NCBI GenBank assembly: GCA_016776605.1
Contig: JADHTB010000001.1
Location: 452,717-516,716 of the forward strand
Origin: Alphaproteobacteria bacterium
GTDB taxonomy: Bacteria > Pseudomonadota > Alphaproteobacteria > GCA-2731375
Direction: 5' to 3'
DNA length: 64,000 bases
A program made the translations under genes and the position numbers. Below are positions 47,345 through 57,721 of the stretch, in pieces. Position 1 is the first letter of the stretch. Each line of letters opens with the position of its first letter. Under the pieces are notes generated by a model. It was not told where the DNA came from. It searched no databases and saw only the letters and a list, made by a program, of their open reading frames with translations.

Positions 47345-48460
47345 TTAGAAAGCCTTTCTCAAACCCACGAGGATCGCGTAGTCCCGTTCGAGTTGCGGGC
47401 CGTCCAGGTCCTGGTAGGCGGGAAGGATTGCTTCGACCGATAGCCCGGTGCCTTGGAGAACGCCTGAGGGAACCAGAAAGTTGAACCCCAATGCCAAACT
47501 GACGAATTTCCCTGCACGGCGGTCTGGATCGGCAGTCGATACTTGCAACGGGTTCAGCCGTGGGTCGGCACCATCGATGTTCCCGACGGTCTCGCCGATC
47601 AGACGAAATGACGAACTCAGCCAGTCATCCCATCGCCGGGCGCCCCAGACCGAGGCGGCGTAAATATTACCCAACGTATAGTCATCATCATTTTCGCCGA
47701 GTCTGACGGTTGCGCCGACCCGACCGCCCCATGACCAGACATCGGCTCTGCCACTGTAAGTGACGCCCGGAAGCAGATCAAAGGTTCCCGATCCGTTTTG
47801 CATGGGATAGGGAAGCAGTTGATCGGATCCGGCGGGTGTGTCATCCCGATCATCGGTCAAGCCGGTTGGAAAGCTCAAACCCGCCGTGAGTTTTATGGTG
47901 TGTTTTCCGGTCTTGTAAACATCATATCCAGCAATAATCCCCAGATCGCCAAAACTTTCTGATTTGGTCGTGAATTCGACGCCCGTCCGCGTCACGTGAT
48001 CCATCGACTTCCATATGTAAGGGATCATCGCCATGACAGAGAGGTCATTAGTGATGCCGTACATTGCGCTGGCCATCAACACGTCGACGTCCATTTTTTT
48101 CGGCGTTATTGAGAATTGATCGAGGACTTCCGCAGTACTGAGATTATTCGTCCCATTGCGATTACCCTCCATGCGCATGTGCATGAAACGCAATGATGGC
48201 GTGAACACCGCCCGCTTCGGGCTCATGCCGCCGGCGACACCCAATGGGGGCGCCATATCCGGGCGCATCATAGCCTGCATGGGCATTTCTTTGGAGGCAT
48301 TGCCGCGGCTGTCCGCATTGGCCTCGAAATATGCACCTAGTCCCAGCAAGCAGCTTAAGCCAATTGCGCCGGCGCACCCCAGGCTCGTCAACTTCGATCG
48401 CGGCCGCTTAGATGCCTCTTTCCTGAATGGTCTTCGTGGGCTTTCACAATTCATGGTCAT
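47345..48460 (-). CDS. Outer-membrane beta-barrel protein (transporter-like)
   Basis: This 371-residue protein has a long basic N-region and a hydrophobic signal segment (about 26-48, GCAGAIGLSCLLGLGAYFEA). A Met-rich stretch MPMQAMMRPDM comes next, and then alternating beta-strand-like sequence ending in Phe (VGLRKAF), the mark of outer-membrane barrels. The pattern MRMEGNRNGT and MAMIPYIWKSMDHVTR recalls a family often labelled phenol-degradation MetA-pathway transporter. Some relatives sit near copper genes, and the Met-rich part would suit metal binding; none are adjacent here. Confidence 0.7.
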   Translation of the reverse strand: MTMNCESPRRPFRKEASKRPRSKLTSLGCAGAIGLSCLLGLGAYFEANADSRGNASKEMPMQAMMRPDMAPPLGVAGGMSPKRAVFTPSLRFMHMRMEGNRNGTNNLSTAEVLDQFSITPKKMDVDVLMASAMYGITNDLSVMAMIPYIWKSMDHVTRTGVEFTTKSESFGDLGIIAGYDVYKTGKHTIKLTAGLSFPTGLTDDRDDTPAGSDQLLPYPMQNGSGTFDLLPGVTYSGRADVWSWGGRVGATVRLGENDDDYTLGNIYAASVWGARRWDDWLSSSFRLIGETVGNIDGADPRLNPLQVSTADPDRRAGKFVSLALGFNFLVPSGVLQGTGLSVEAILPAYQDLDGPQLERDYAILVGLRKAF

Positions 48461-48961
48461 GTTTCCATGCTGTTAAACTGACATTTAAACTGACATTTCC
48501 CAGATGGCCTTCAAATCCATGGTGATCATACCCGAATTGCGCTGTCGCCGTATTGGTTTTCGTCCGCAATCATCTGATTGCTTGGTTTTAATGGGGTGGC
48601 CGTCGGTGGAAGCCCATGTGACCAATTTCGTCGTCATCCAGAAACACCTCTCCCGTCATTTCCATATTGCCGTGGATTTTCCCCGGTCTACGCCGGGCGG
48701 GTCTTGGTCGTAGATCATCAGTCAATTCTAGGATTCGCTGGAACAAGCTTCGCGGCAACGCCACCTCGGCTAATTAAAATGTGACCTAACGGCCATGTCT
48801 AATAAGAGTCGGGGTCGCAACAAGAGACGGGTCGTGTCTTGTTTCTTGCGGGCCAGTCTTACGGCGTGGCCTCTTACATCGCCGCGCACAGGGCGCGATA
48901 GCGGGAGCAGGGCACGCGGCGGCGTCGCCCCCCGGCCCGGCGCAATCATCAAGGTCAATGC
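48461..48961. other. 500-bp gene-free stretch
   Basis: This region lies between the outer-membrane protein gene start and the malate synthase stop, both minus strand. Short open frames here have no ribosome-binding sites and unlike composition. The left half should carry the outer-membrane gene promoter. The right half (48810-48960) is GC-rich with short inverted segments such as AGACGGGTCGTGTCT, possibly the glcB terminator, but no clean stem with a T-run was found. Confidence 0.5.
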
Positions 48962-51151
48962 TTAAACAGCGCCGTACTTCGCTTTGGCTTCCCGGCGGCG
49001 GGCGTGCAGGATTGGTTCGGTATAGCCGCTGGGCTGTGCCTTGCCCTTGAAGACCAGATCGCAGGCGGCCTGAAAGGCGATGCTGTCGTCGAAATTTGGC
49101 GCCATGTCGCGATAGGCGCTGTCGCCGGCATTTTGCCGGTCAACCACGGCGGCCATGCGTTGCATGGTTTCCACCACCTGCGCCTCGCTGCAGATGCCAT
49201 GCTGCAGCCAGTTGGCGATATGCTGGCTGGAAATCCGCAATGTCGCCCGGTCTTCCATCAGGCCAACATCGTTGATGTCGGGGACTTTCGAACAACCCAC
49301 GCCCTGATCGATCCAGCGCACCACATAGCCCAGGATGCCCTGGGCGTTGTTGTCCAATTCCGCCTGCACCTCATCGGTAGACAGATTTTCGCCATGCAGC
49401 AGCGGCACGGTCAGAATATCGCCCAGGTCGGCGCGGCCGCGCGCGGCCAGTTCCGCCTGCCGGGCCGGCACCGAGACCTGATGATAATGGATGGCATGCA
49501 GGGTCGCCGCGGTGGGTGACGGCACCCAGGCGGTGTTCGCGCCGGCGTTTGGATGGCCGATCTTGGCCGCCATCATCTGTTTCATTTCATCCGGCATGGC
49601 CCACATGCCCTTGCCGATCTGCGCCTTACCTTTCAGGCCGCATTCAAGGCCGATATCCACATTCCAGTCTTCATAAGCCTTGATCCAGGGTTGCGCCTTG
49701 ATCTGATCCTTGCGCAGGAACGGGCCGGCCAACATGGAGGTGTGGATTTCATCGCCGGTACGATCCAGGAAGCCCGTATTGATAAACATCAGCCGGCCGG
49801 ACACCGCGCGGATACATTCCTTGAGATTGACGGTGGTGCGGCGTTCCTCGTCCATGACGCCAACCTTCATGGTGTTCGCCGCCATGCCCAGGGCTGTCTC
49901 GACCCGGGCAAATAGCTCGTCGGTGAAGGCGGCTTCTTCCGGGCCATGCATTTTCGGCTTCACGATATACATGCTGCCGGTGCGGCTGTTGCGCCGCGTC
50001 CCCAGGCCTTTCAAATCATGCAGGGCGCACGCGGCCGTGAACATGGCATCCATGATCCCCTCCGGCACCTCATTGCCGTCCTTGTCCAGGATCGCATCGT
50101 TGGTCATCAAATGACCGACATTTCGCACCAACAGCAGGCTGCGCCCATGCAGGGTTATGTCCGCGCCATTCGGGGTTTTGAAAACCCGGTCAGGGGCCAG
50201 GCTGCGCTCGACGGTCGCCCCGGCCTTTTCGAAACTGTCGACCAGATCGCCCTTCATCAGGCCCAGCCAGTTGCCATAGACCGCCGCCTTGTCATCGGCA
50301 TCGACGGCAGCAATGGAATCCTCGCAGTCCTGGATGGTGGTAAGGGCCGCTTCCAACACCACGTCCTTGACGCCGGATGGATTATCCTTGCCGATAGGAT
50401 GGGCGCGGTCGATCTGGATATCGACGTACAGGCCATTTTGCCGCAACAAAATGTTGCATAATGCGTCGTCGCCAAGGTAACCGGCGAACTGACCCGGATC
50501 GGCCAGTCCGGTACTGGCCCCCGACGACAACGCCGCCATCAGACATTTTTCACCGTTCGCATCATCCAGCCGATAGGCGCTCACCGCCGCATGGGAGCCG
50601 GCCGCCAGCGGCACATTCTCGTCCAAGAATTTCGCCGCCTGCGCGATGACCTGCGCGCCACGTTTGGGGTTGTAGCTGCTGCCTTGCGCGCAGCCGTCGG
50701 TCTCGGCAATGATGTCGGTGCCGTACAGCGCGTCGTAAAGGCTGCCCCAACGGGCATTGGCCGCATTCAGGGCAAAGCGTGCATTCATCACCGGCACCAC
50801 CAACTGCGGTCCGGCCATGGTTGCGATTTCGGCATCCACATTTTCCGTGGTGATGGCGAAATCATCGCCTTCCGGCACCAGGTAACCGATGTCAGACAGG
50901 AACGCGCGGTATGCCCCGGCATCGATATCCTGCCCTTGGCGTGCAAGGTGCCAGGCGTCGATTTTTGCCTGAATGTCTTCGCGTTTGGCCAACAGCGCCT
51001 TGTTCTTTGGCGCCAGATCGTTGACGATCGCGGCAAAGGATTGCCAAAAGGCGTCCGTATCGATGCCGGTTCCCGGCAGGATCTGATTGGCCACCAGATT
51101 ATCCAATACCGTGGCCACCTGAAGACCACCTCTTTGAATACGATCTGTCAT
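48962..51151 (-). CDS. glcB: Malate synthase G
   Basis: This 729-residue enzyme condenses glyoxylate with acetyl-CoA to malate, completing the glyoxylate bypass opened by the aceA gene in this window. The length (about 720-730) and sequences such as [40 protein letters not shown] and the Cys-containing [20 protein letters not shown] mark the G isoform. It starts after GCAGGAGCAGATTAA. It is not linked to glc operon genes here. Confidence 0.97.
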   Translation of the reverse strand: MTDRIQRGGLQVATVLDNLVANQILPGTGIDTDAFWQSFAAIVNDLAPKNKALLAKREDIQAKIDAWHLARQGQDIDAGAYRAFLSDIGYLVPEGDDFAITTENVDAEIATMAGPQLVVPVMNARFALNAANARWGSLYDALYGTDIIAETDGCAQGSSYNPKRGAQVIAQAAKFLDENVPLAAGSHAAVSAYRLDDANGEKCLMAALSSGASTGLADPGQFAGYLGDDALCNILLRQNGLYVDIQIDRAHPIGKDNPSGVKDVVLEAALTTIQDCEDSIAAVDADDKAAVYGNWLGLMKGDLVDSFEKAGATVERSLAPDRVFKTPNGADITLHGRSLLLVRNVGHLMTNDAILDKDGNEVPEGIMDAMFTAACALHDLKGLGTRRNSRTGSMYIVKPKMHGPEEAAFTDELFARVETALGMAANTMKVGVMDEERRTTVNLKECIRAVSGRLMFINTGFLDRTGDEIHTSMLAGPFLRKDQIKAQPWIKAYEDWNVDIGLECGLKGKAQIGKGMWAMPDEMKQMMAAKIGHPNAGANTAWVPSPTAATLHAIHYHQVSVPARQAELAARGRADLGDILTVPLLHGENLSTDEVQAELDNNAQGILGYVVRWIDQGVGCSKVPDINDVGLMEDRATLRISSQHIANWLQHGICSEAQVVETMQRMAAVVDRQNAGDSAYRDMAPNFDDSIAFQAACDLVFKGKAQPSGYTEPILHARRREAKAKYGAV

Positions 51152-51318
51152 TTAATCTGCTCCTGCTGCTTGGCTTGTAACGAATTTTACACCGGTGTGA
51201 CGCCACATAGCATTTTTATGCCTCGACCAGAACCGCCGAATTAGAGTTTTTTGGCAGCTTCGCCGGACGCTTTACCAGGATACAAATATTGCGCCGTCCA
51301 CCTCTATGAAGGCAGGCT

Positions 51319-52437
51319 TTATGCCAGGTTCGCCAGCAGCTCGTCCGTATGCTCCCCCAGTTTCGGGGCGCTGGGAACGACGCCGACGGTGCCATCGGCG
51401 AATTGAAAGGGCGGGTTGGGAACCAGGAAACCGCCCGCCGCGTCCGGCACCTGTGCCATCACGCCACGCGCCACGCTGTGCGGGTCGGTCATGGCCTCGC
51501 CCAGAGAGCGATAGCGCGAGCAGGGCACGCCGGCGGCGATCATCGCGGTCTCGCAGTCATGCGCCGTGCGGGTGGAGGTCCAGCTTTCCATCGCCGCGAT
51601 CACATCCGGCCAATAGGTCCGCCGCTCCGGCGCGGTGCGGAACCGGGGATCGTCCTTCCATTCCGAATGCCCCATGGCATCCGCCATAACCTCGAAACTA
51701 CGCTGGCTGATGGGTGCGATGATGACAAAGCCGTCGGTGGTGTGGATCGGCGTAAACAGAACGCGCGGCGGCGTGTCGGCAAACTGCTCCATATGGGTTT
51801 CATAGACCAGCAGGTTGATGATGGAATCCATCATGGCGACATCGATGAACTGGCCCACGCCATGCCGTTCCCGGCCCAGCAGAGCGGTCTGTATGGCACC
51901 GAAGGCATAGATGGCCGCCAACACATCGGCAGTAAAAATGCCGCATTTTTCCGGCCGGGTCAGCTCGTCCTGATAACCCATTTGCGCCAGGTCCAGCCCG
52001 GCGGCGGCATGAATGATCGGCGCATAAGCCGGCTCCATGGCGCGGGGCCCGGTCTGGCCGAAACCGGATATGGCGCAATAGATCAAATCCGCGTGGTCGG
52101 CGGCCAACTGGGCATAATCAAGGCCCAGGCGGGCCATGACGCCGGGGCGGAAATTCTCCACCACTACGTCGGCGCTCGCCGCCAGCTTTAGCGCGGCGCC
52201 GCGGCCTTCTTCGCTGCGCAAATCCAGCACGACGCTTTTCTTGCCGCAATTCAGATGGGCAAAATAACTCGACGCGCCATCGCTCATGGGCGGGACAAAG
52301 CGGATTTGATCGCCCGCTTCCGCCTCGATCTTGATGACTTCCGCGCCACAGTCGGCCAGCAGGCGGGTGCAATAGGGGCCGGCGATCACGGTGGTGAAAT
52401 CCACCACGCGAAGCCCCGCCATTGGTGCTGTTGCCAT
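51319..52437 (-). CDS. CaiB/BaiF (class III) CoA-transferase
   Basis: This 372-residue family III CoA-transferase has the N-terminal LRVVDFTTVIAGPYCTRLLA, the motif VVVENFRPGVMARLGLDY and the likely catalytic Asp171 (IFTADVLAA) that forms the acyl anhydride. Members move CoA between carboxylic acids (formate, carnitine, bile acids, succinyl). It lies 118 bp downstream of the luciferase-like gene on the same strand. A second CaiB-like gene is at 60.7 kb. The acid pair is unknown. Confidence 0.92.
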   Translation of the reverse strand: MATAPMAGLRVVDFTTVIAGPYCTRLLADCGAEVIKIEAEAGDQIRFVPPMSDGASSYFAHLNCGKKSVVLDLRSEEGRGAALKLAASADVVVENFRPGVMARLGLDYAQLAADHADLIYCAISGFGQTGPRAMEPAYAPIIHAAAGLDLAQMGYQDELTRPEKCGIFTADVLAAIYAFGAIQTALLGRERHGVGQFIDVAMMDSIINLLVYETHMEQFADTPPRVLFTPIHTTDGFVIIAPISQRSFEVMADAMGHSEWKDDPRFRTAPERRTYWPDVIAAMESWTSTRTAHDCETAMIAAGVPCSRYRSLGEAMTDPHSVARGVMAQVPDAAGGFLVPNPPFQFADGTVGVVPSAPKLGEHTDELLANLA

Positions 52438-52555
52438 TGGTGACTATTCCTTCAAATCAAATACAAACATGGGCTCGGCGAATGCACGGACGAGCGGGGG
52501 CTGGACGAGCGGGGGTCGGGTCTTGATTCTTGCATGCCGCGCCAATGGCCACGGT

Positions 52556-53650
52556 TTATTCGGCCGCCGTTGCGGCCTTGGCCGGTCCCCATGATTTAAG
52601 CACCGGCAGCACCTCCTTGGCGAACAACTTCAGGCCCCGCTCGGAGACTTCCAGGGGCGTGCCGCCAAAGCGGAAGGCGATGTTGAGTTCGAAGTCGCCG
52701 ACCACCTTGCGCCGATCTTCCAGCCCACGCAAAATCTTGTCCGGCGTGCCCCAGCTGGCCGCCTTCATGAAACCATCCACCGCGCCCTCCAGGCCGCTTT
52801 CCCGCGCGATATCCGCCTTTTCCTGGTAGGAATTATAGCCCTTCACTGTCTTGAAATGCTCGCCCAGGAATTCGTAGTGATGGAAATTGCTCTCGACAAA
52901 CTTGCCCTGATACTGGCGCGCCTCTGCCTCGGTTTCGGCTAGGTCGGTACCGCAGACGCAGAACTCGGTCAGCATAATATGCGGTGGCTCGGTACCATGA
53001 AACTCGCGGTGCAGTTCGCGCCCGCGCTGGATCACCGGGGCCCGCGTCTCCCACGGCCGATCGGCGAACATCACAATGTGGGCGCCCAGCTTGGCGGCGG
53101 AAAGCACCGAGTCCTCGCTGGAGGCCACGGCGTAGATGCGCCCGTCGAAGGAATTTTGCGGCCGTGGGCGGATTTCGATACGCGGCTGTTGGTAGTACGG
53201 GCCGTCGCCCTCGATGAAGCCGGTTTTCAGGGCATCGACGATCATCGAGGCAGCCTCATCAAAGCGCCCGCGGGATTCATCCATGCTAAGGCGGAAGGCG
53301 TCGAATTCGCGCCGCGCCAGCCCGCGCCCCATACCAAGGCGAAGCCGGCCCTTGCTCAACATGTCCAGCACGGCGGCATTCTCAGCGACGCGCAGGGGAT
53401 CGTGCCAGGGCAGAATGACGGCCGCGGTGCCCACATCAATGTTGGGACAGATCGCCGCCAGATGGGTCATCAGGCTGAGGTTGTCGGGCACGAAGGAATA
53501 ATCGTTGAAATGATGCTCCGCCGACCAGAGGCAGTCGAAGCCGGAGTCCGCGGCAAGTCGGGCCAGCCGAATCTCCTCGTCCCAGACGCGGTCATCGGGG
53601 CAATTTTCCCAGCCGTAGCTGGAGAATACCATCATCATGCCAACATCCAT
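52556..53650 (-). CDS. Luciferase-like (LLM) flavin-dependent monooxygenase
   Basis: This 364-residue TIM-barrel protein is close to the alkanal monooxygenase alpha-like branch: the N-terminal DVGMMMVFSSYGWENCPDDR, the SAEHHFNDYSFVPDNLSLMTHLAA segment, and RLRLGMGRGLARREFDAF. The paired His in AEHHF are typical of FMN-reductase-coupled members. It differs clearly from the LLM protein at 18.6 kb. The CoA-transferase gene follows on the same strand, so one pathway is plausible. Confidence 0.9.
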   Translation of the reverse strand: MDVGMMMVFSSYGWENCPDDRVWDEEIRLARLAADSGFDCLWSAEHHFNDYSFVPDNLSLMTHLAAICPNIDVGTAAVILPWHDPLRVAENAAVLDMLSKGRLRLGMGRGLARREFDAFRLSMDESRGRFDEAASMIVDALKTGFIEGDGPYYQQPRIEIRPRPQNSFDGRIYAVASSEDSVLSAAKLGAHIVMFADRPWETRAPVIQRGRELHREFHGTEPPHIMLTEFCVCGTDLAETEAEARQYQGKFVESNFHHYEFLGEHFKTVKGYNSYQEKADIARESGLEGAVDGFMKAASWGTPDKILRGLEDRRKVVGDFELNIAFRFGGTPLEVSERGLKLFAKEVLPVLKSWGPAKAATAAE

Positions 53651-53966
53651 CGGGCGTCTTCCTTTTTCGTTTGGGTTTCGCTGCTCCGGCAGGTTAACGC
53701 GCCGGTCCCACCGACTTCAAGCCGACAACCGCAAAAAGACAACTCGGATCATATCCAACCACTATCGCTTTACCGTCCGGTTTATCCAGAACACGGTCTG
53801 GCCGCGGCGCCATCCAACAGATCGACGATCACTATGAACCATCCATTCCAGCGGAACCCCAGTCTTAGAAATTCCGGAACGGCGGTGGGGGCGAATTTTC
53901 GTTCCCTCGGCGGTCATCCAAGGTTAGGTTCCAGCCAACAAGAAATTATCCGGGAAACATCATCCA
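53651..53966. other. Divergent intergenic region
   Basis: These 316 bases separate the luciferase-like gene (minus) and the OYE gene (plus). Open frames cross it, but they have no ribosome-binding sites and no family resemblance. No clear promoter hexamers or repeats are noted. Confidence 0.5.
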
Positions 53967-55049
53967 ATGCCGTCTTTGTTCGAGTCCATGCCCTTCACCC
54001 GTGGCCCTGCCATGAAAAACCGTTTCATGCTGGCCCCCCTGACCAATACACAGAGCCATGAAGATGGCCGTTTATCCGATGACGAGTTGAACTGGATCGA
54101 GATGCGGGCCAAAGGTGGATTTGGCCTGACCATGACCTGCGCCGCCCACGTTCAGACCAATGGCCAGGGCTTTCCGGGACAGCTGGGTGCCTATTCCGAT
54201 GACCATATCGAGGGCCTGGCCCGCATGGCCACGGCGATCAAGAGCCGCGACAGCATTGCCATTGTGCAACTGCATCATGCGGGCAACCGGGCGCCGGCGG
54301 CACTGATTGGCGATGTGCCCGTCTGCCCCTCGGACTGCACCGAACCCCTGGCCCGCGCCCTGACGACGGCGGAGGTCGGCACGCTGATCGAAGACTTTAT
54401 CCTGGGCGCCAAACGGGCCGAGGCTGCCGGCTTCGATGGCGTGGAAGTTCACGGCGCCCACGGCTATATCCTGAGCCAGTTTCTGAGCCCGGAGATTAAC
54501 CAGCGGACCGACGAATACGGCGGCAACCTGGAAAACCGCAGCCGCATCGTATTCGACGTGGTCAACGGCATCCGCGCCCGTTGCCGCCCCGACTTCAACG
54601 TCTCCATTCGCCTGTCGCCGGAGCGCTTTGGGCTGCAATTGGCGGAAATACGAGAGGTCGCCCAGAAACTGATGACAGAGGGCGCCATCGATTTCCTGGA
54701 TATGTCCCTGTGGGATGTCTTTAAGGAGCCGGAGGAAGCGGCATTCAAGGGCCGCAGCCTGCTATCCTATTTCACCGATCTGGACCGGGGCGGCGTCAAG
54801 CTGGGCGTGGCCGGCAAAATCACCTCGGCCGAGGCGGCAGCCGCCTGCCTGAAACAGGGCTGCGATTTTGTGCTGATCGGCCGGGCGGCCATCCTGCACC
54901 ACGATTTTCCCCTGCTGATACAAGCTGACCCGGACTTCAAGGCCGTGTCCCTGCCCGTTACGGCGGATTACCTGCGCGACGAGGGCCTGGGCGAAAACTT
55001 CGTGGTCTACATGTCCGGCTGGAAAGGTTTTGTCGAGCTACAAGGGTAA
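53967..55049 (+). CDS. NADH:flavin oxidoreductase, Old Yellow Enzyme family
   Basis: This 360-residue FMN TIM-barrel enzyme has KNRFMLAPLTNTQS at the FMN site, the active-site VQLHHAGNRAP, and the hallmark VEVHGAHGYILSQFLSP followed by RTDEYGGNLENRSR. The C-terminal phosphate-binding GCDFVLIGRAAILH is present. The family reduces activated C=C bonds of enones or nitro compounds. It lacks the extra Fe-S domain of 2,4-dienoyl-CoA reductases. The ribosome-binding site before ATG at 53967 is weak. Confidence 0.92.
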   Translation: MPSLFESMPFTRGPAMKNRFMLAPLTNTQSHEDGRLSDDELNWIEMRAKGGFGLTMTCAAHVQTNGQGFPGQLGAYSDDHIEGLARMATAIKSRDSIAIVQLHHAGNRAPAALIGDVPVCPSDCTEPLARALTTAEVGTLIEDFILGAKRAEAAGFDGVEVHGAHGYILSQFLSPEINQRTDEYGGNLENRSRIVFDVVNGIRARCRPDFNVSIRLSPERFGLQLAEIREVAQKLMTEGAIDFLDMSLWDVFKEPEEAAFKGRSLLSYFTDLDRGGVKLGVAGKITSAEAAAACLKQGCDFVLIGRAAILHHDFPLLIQADPDFKAVSLPVTADYLRDEGLGENFVVYMSGWKGFVELQG

Positions 55050-55131
55050 TTCCGCTATACTAATCGCCCCAATCCGCACGCAGGTTTCGAATTGAGTTGC
55101 GGATTGGCGCGGATTTGACGGATAAAATTTT

Positions 55132-56196
55132 ATGTATGTAAAACCAATTATTGACGTGGTCGGCGCGGATTTGAGCCTTTTCGCCAAGCCCGCGGCAAGG
55201 CTTCTCGACCTGCCCAACAGGCCTGGATTTGAACAGGCCATGGCGTTTTTTGACGATTATCCGGCGCGGGGCTTATCCGACACCAAGAGCAGCGCCTTCA
55301 TGCATTGCATGGTGCGCGCCTTGCAACCGAAATTGTTCGTTGAGATCGGTACCTACTATGCCGGCATGACGGAAGTTGTTGCCCGTGCCATGTTGACCAA
55401 CGGCAACAACGGGCTATTGCTGACCATCGATCCTTTCGGCAATCACCGGGTGCCGGAAATTTTGAAATCCTGGCCGCATGAATTAGGCAAACTCGTCTCG
55501 TATATGCCGCTGGATTCCATGGGTTTTTATACCGAAGTCGATACAATTAAGTCGACCGTTGATGTCTGTTTCATTGATGGCAACCACCTCTATGAGTATG
55601 TTTTTTATGATCTGAATTCCATGGCGCAACGGATGCGGCCAGGCGGCATCGTTGTTATGGATGACTATTCACAGCCCGGTGTGTTTTGGGCGACTAAGCA
55701 TTTTCTGGATCTCAATCCGGGTTGGCGGGAAATCAGCGGTGTGTTCGATGACTTCGACCCGAATGCGCCCTTTACAAGTATCCGGCCAACGGTTCCCGGT
55801 ACGGGTTTCCTCGTGCTCGCGGCGCCGAATACGATTGAAATCGGTGACGGCCCCAGCGTCTTCGAATACAGCGAATACCGTGAAACGGCAATATCGGGAT
55901 ACCGCCTGAACCTGGGCCCGGGAAATGTTGCCGGCAGGCTGCATGCTTTGGTTTACCTGCGTAGCTTTTTTGACGACGGCTCCCTTGGCGATCCGGAGCA
56001 GTTGGAAATTGTGACCTCCACCGAAATCAGCGGCGAAGACGGCGAACAATCAGTGTTGTTCGATACGCCCCTGGCAACGAATTATGACCGCTCATTGACC
56101 AAGCGGGAGGTGGAAATAAACCTTATTTGGGCACCACTTGATGGCCGTACGCGGTTGGGGCTGTTGCAACAACCCGATCCAATAATGTTGAACTAG
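55132..56196 (+). CDS. Class I SAM-dependent methyltransferase with extra C-terminal domain
   Basis: In this 354-residue protein, residues 60-200 form a Methyltransf_24-type Rossmann fold: KLFVEIGTYYAGMTEVVARAM, the acidic VCFIDGNHLYEYVFYDL and VVMDDYSQPG, which suit cation-dependent O-methyltransferases of the CmcI/TylF kind. The last 140 residues, after GTGFLVLAAPN, are beta-rich and not recognised. The stop codon TAG is the first part of a palindromic repeat end (copy H). It is more AT-rich than adjacent genes, which might mean transfer. Confidence 0.75.
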   Translation: MYVKPIIDVVGADLSLFAKPAARLLDLPNRPGFEQAMAFFDDYPARGLSDTKSSAFMHCMVRALQPKLFVEIGTYYAGMTEVVARAMLTNGNNGLLLTIDPFGNHRVPEILKSWPHELGKLVSYMPLDSMGFYTEVDTIKSTVDVCFIDGNHLYEYVFYDLNSMAQRMRPGGIVVMDDYSQPGVFWATKHFLDLNPGWREISGVFDDFDPNAPFTSIRPTVPGTGFLVLAAPNTIEIGDGPSVFEYSEYRETAISGYRLNLGPGNVAGRLHALVYLRSFFDDGSLGDPEQLEIVTSTEISGEDGEQSVLFDTPLATNYDRSLTKREVEINLIWAPLDGRTRLGLLQQPDPIMLN

Positions 56197-56217
56197 AGCA
56201 TTTCCGGGGTAATGGCC
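56193..56217. repeat. Partial palindromic repeat, copy H
   Basis: CTAGAGCATTTCCGGGGTAAT matches the AGAGC end of the dispersed repeat family (compare copy G) but lacks the other arm. It overlaps the methyltransferase stop codon. Confidence 0.5.
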
Positions 56218-56235
56218 AATATACCGAGGCGGGCG

Positions 56236-56739
56236 CTATGCCGGATGCGGTGCATAAAATGCGCCCAGGAAAATCTTATCGACAGTCCGGCCATCGCTGG
56301 CGAGGGGCATGCCGGCGATTTCCACCATCATCCATTCCTTCTCGACAAATTGGGCATTGCCGTACCACCGCAACGGCATCGCATTTTGCACCAGCCAAAC
56401 ATAGGGAGCGAACATATTGTCAAAGTCTTCACCGGCATAGATTTCGTCGAAATGGCGCCCGGTCATATCCCGACCCGTATGGCTGGTCGAATGGGTGCCA
56501 ATCAACCGCCAGCAAAAATTCAACCCCTCGCCGTCCCTGATCACGTCGACGATGGCGATATGCGGCAATAGGCGCGCGGGCAGATCGGTTGGGACAAAAT
56601 CGGATCGGGTGGGCAAGCCATCGCCCGCGCCCAGACCCAACCAGAAATCATAGAGGTCGCGCAGAATAGGCGATTGCAGATTGGACATATTGGGGTCTGT
56701 AGCAACCGACAACTGTGTATTACGAAGCGCCTTCATCAT
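56236..56739 (-). CDS. PAS_5-family protein
   Basis: This 167-residue single-domain protein resembles PAS_5 proteins common in alphaproteobacteria: LRDLYDFWLGLGAGDGLPTRSDFVPTDLPARLLPHIAIVDV, then FCWRLIGTH, GRDMTGRHFDEIY and a C-terminal strand. No output domain is attached, so it may sense a ligand or act with a partner. Two starts are possible: 56739 (MMKALR) or the ATG at 56688 (MSNLQSP). Confidence 0.8.
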   Translation of the reverse strand: MMKALRNTQLSVATDPNMSNLQSPILRDLYDFWLGLGAGDGLPTRSDFVPTDLPARLLPHIAIVDVIRDGEGLNFCWRLIGTHSTSHTGRDMTGRHFDEIYAGEDFDNMFAPYVWLVQNAMPLRWYGNAQFVEKEWMMVEIAGMPLASDGRTVDKIFLGAFYAPHPA

Positions 56740-56822
56740 CCCTCACGCCAAAGCCTAGAATTGACCATTCATTAACACGCGAAATACTAATATTTCGACA
56801 ATCCGACGAATTGAAAACTGCT

Positions 56823-57647
56823 CTAACCGCGGCAGCAGATAATTTCGATGGCGCGGGTGCGCCCTTCCTCCTGATTCTGGGCGGCGTTGCGGCCTTTTTC
56901 CCTGGCGTTGGCGCCCATCAAAATGAATGGCCCCAGTTTGGGCGCGCCATCGCGGGCCACCGCCGCGCGCTGAGCCTGGAAGAATTGCCGCATCGCCGGG
57001 CCGTTATCCTTGACCGAAACAATCTTGAATCCCGCCGCCTCCAGGCCCGCCACCGTCTGCTGCTCGGTCAACAGGAAAGAATACCTGCCGTCGTCAGACC
57101 AGGGTGCGGGATAAATCGCCGGACCACCCTCGCCTTGGCTCAACTCAGACAAGGCGAAGGTCGCGCCTGGGCGCAATACGCGATGGGCCTCACCAAAAAA
57201 GGCCGCCTTGTCTTCAACGTTCATAGAGACATTCTGGGTGTAGGCGCCATCGAAGCGGCCGTCATCAAAAGGCAGGGCGGTGGCGGAGCCCTGTTCAATC
57301 TGAATGTTATCCGACAGGCCAACGGCCTGGTTTAAACGCCGCGCCACGTCACAGAACTCCGCCGTCAGATCAATACCGACGACCCGGCAGCTATAGGTAC
57401 GGGCGAAATAACGGGCCGGGCCACCGATGCCACTGCCGATATCCAGAATTTCATCATCGCGGCCGGGCGAAAGAGACGCGGCCAGTTCCGCCGTCGCCTT
57501 CACCCCACGGCCATGGAAATGCTCCAGCGGATCAAGATCATCGGGCTGTAGATGGGCCAGATCCCTGCCCGCGGCCGCCAATCCATCCATGATGGCCTGA
57601 TACAAATCACCCCGGCTGTAGTGCGCTTCAACTTCCTGGTCCGCCAT
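56823..57647 (-). CDS. SAM-dependent methyltransferase (UbiE/tocopherol-methyltransferase-like)
   Basis: This 274-residue enzyme has motif I ILDIGSGIGGPARYFA, acidic motif VVGIDLTAEFCDVARRLN and ATALPFDDGRFDGAYTQNVSMNV, close to glycine/sarcosine or tocopherol methyltransferases. ATG at 57647 with AAGGAG upstream is selected. The N-terminal HYSRGDLYQAIMDGLAAAG is typical of this branch. It is divergent from the SDR gene, whose start is 75 bp away. The acceptor substrate is unknown. Confidence 0.88.
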   Translation of the reverse strand: MADQEVEAHYSRGDLYQAIMDGLAAAGRDLAHLQPDDLDPLEHFHGRGVKATAELAASLSPGRDDEILDIGSGIGGPARYFARTYSCRVVGIDLTAEFCDVARRLNQAVGLSDNIQIEQGSATALPFDDGRFDGAYTQNVSMNVEDKAAFFGEAHRVLRPGATFALSELSQGEGGPAIYPAPWSDDGRYSFLLTEQQTVAGLEAAGFKIVSVKDNGPAMRQFFQAQRAAVARDGAPKLGPFILMGANAREKGRNAAQNQEEGRTRAIEIICCRG

Positions 57648-57721
57648 TGCCACTCCTTTCAATGTTGCCGCACGGCATAATACCGCTATCCTGCGCCTTA
57701 AATCAGCATGGGAGTCGTAAA

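Noticed and set aside
48504..48713. A 69-codon plus-strand frame in the 48.5-kb gap
   Set aside because: There is no ribosome-binding site, composition is unlike real genes here, and no family is recognised.
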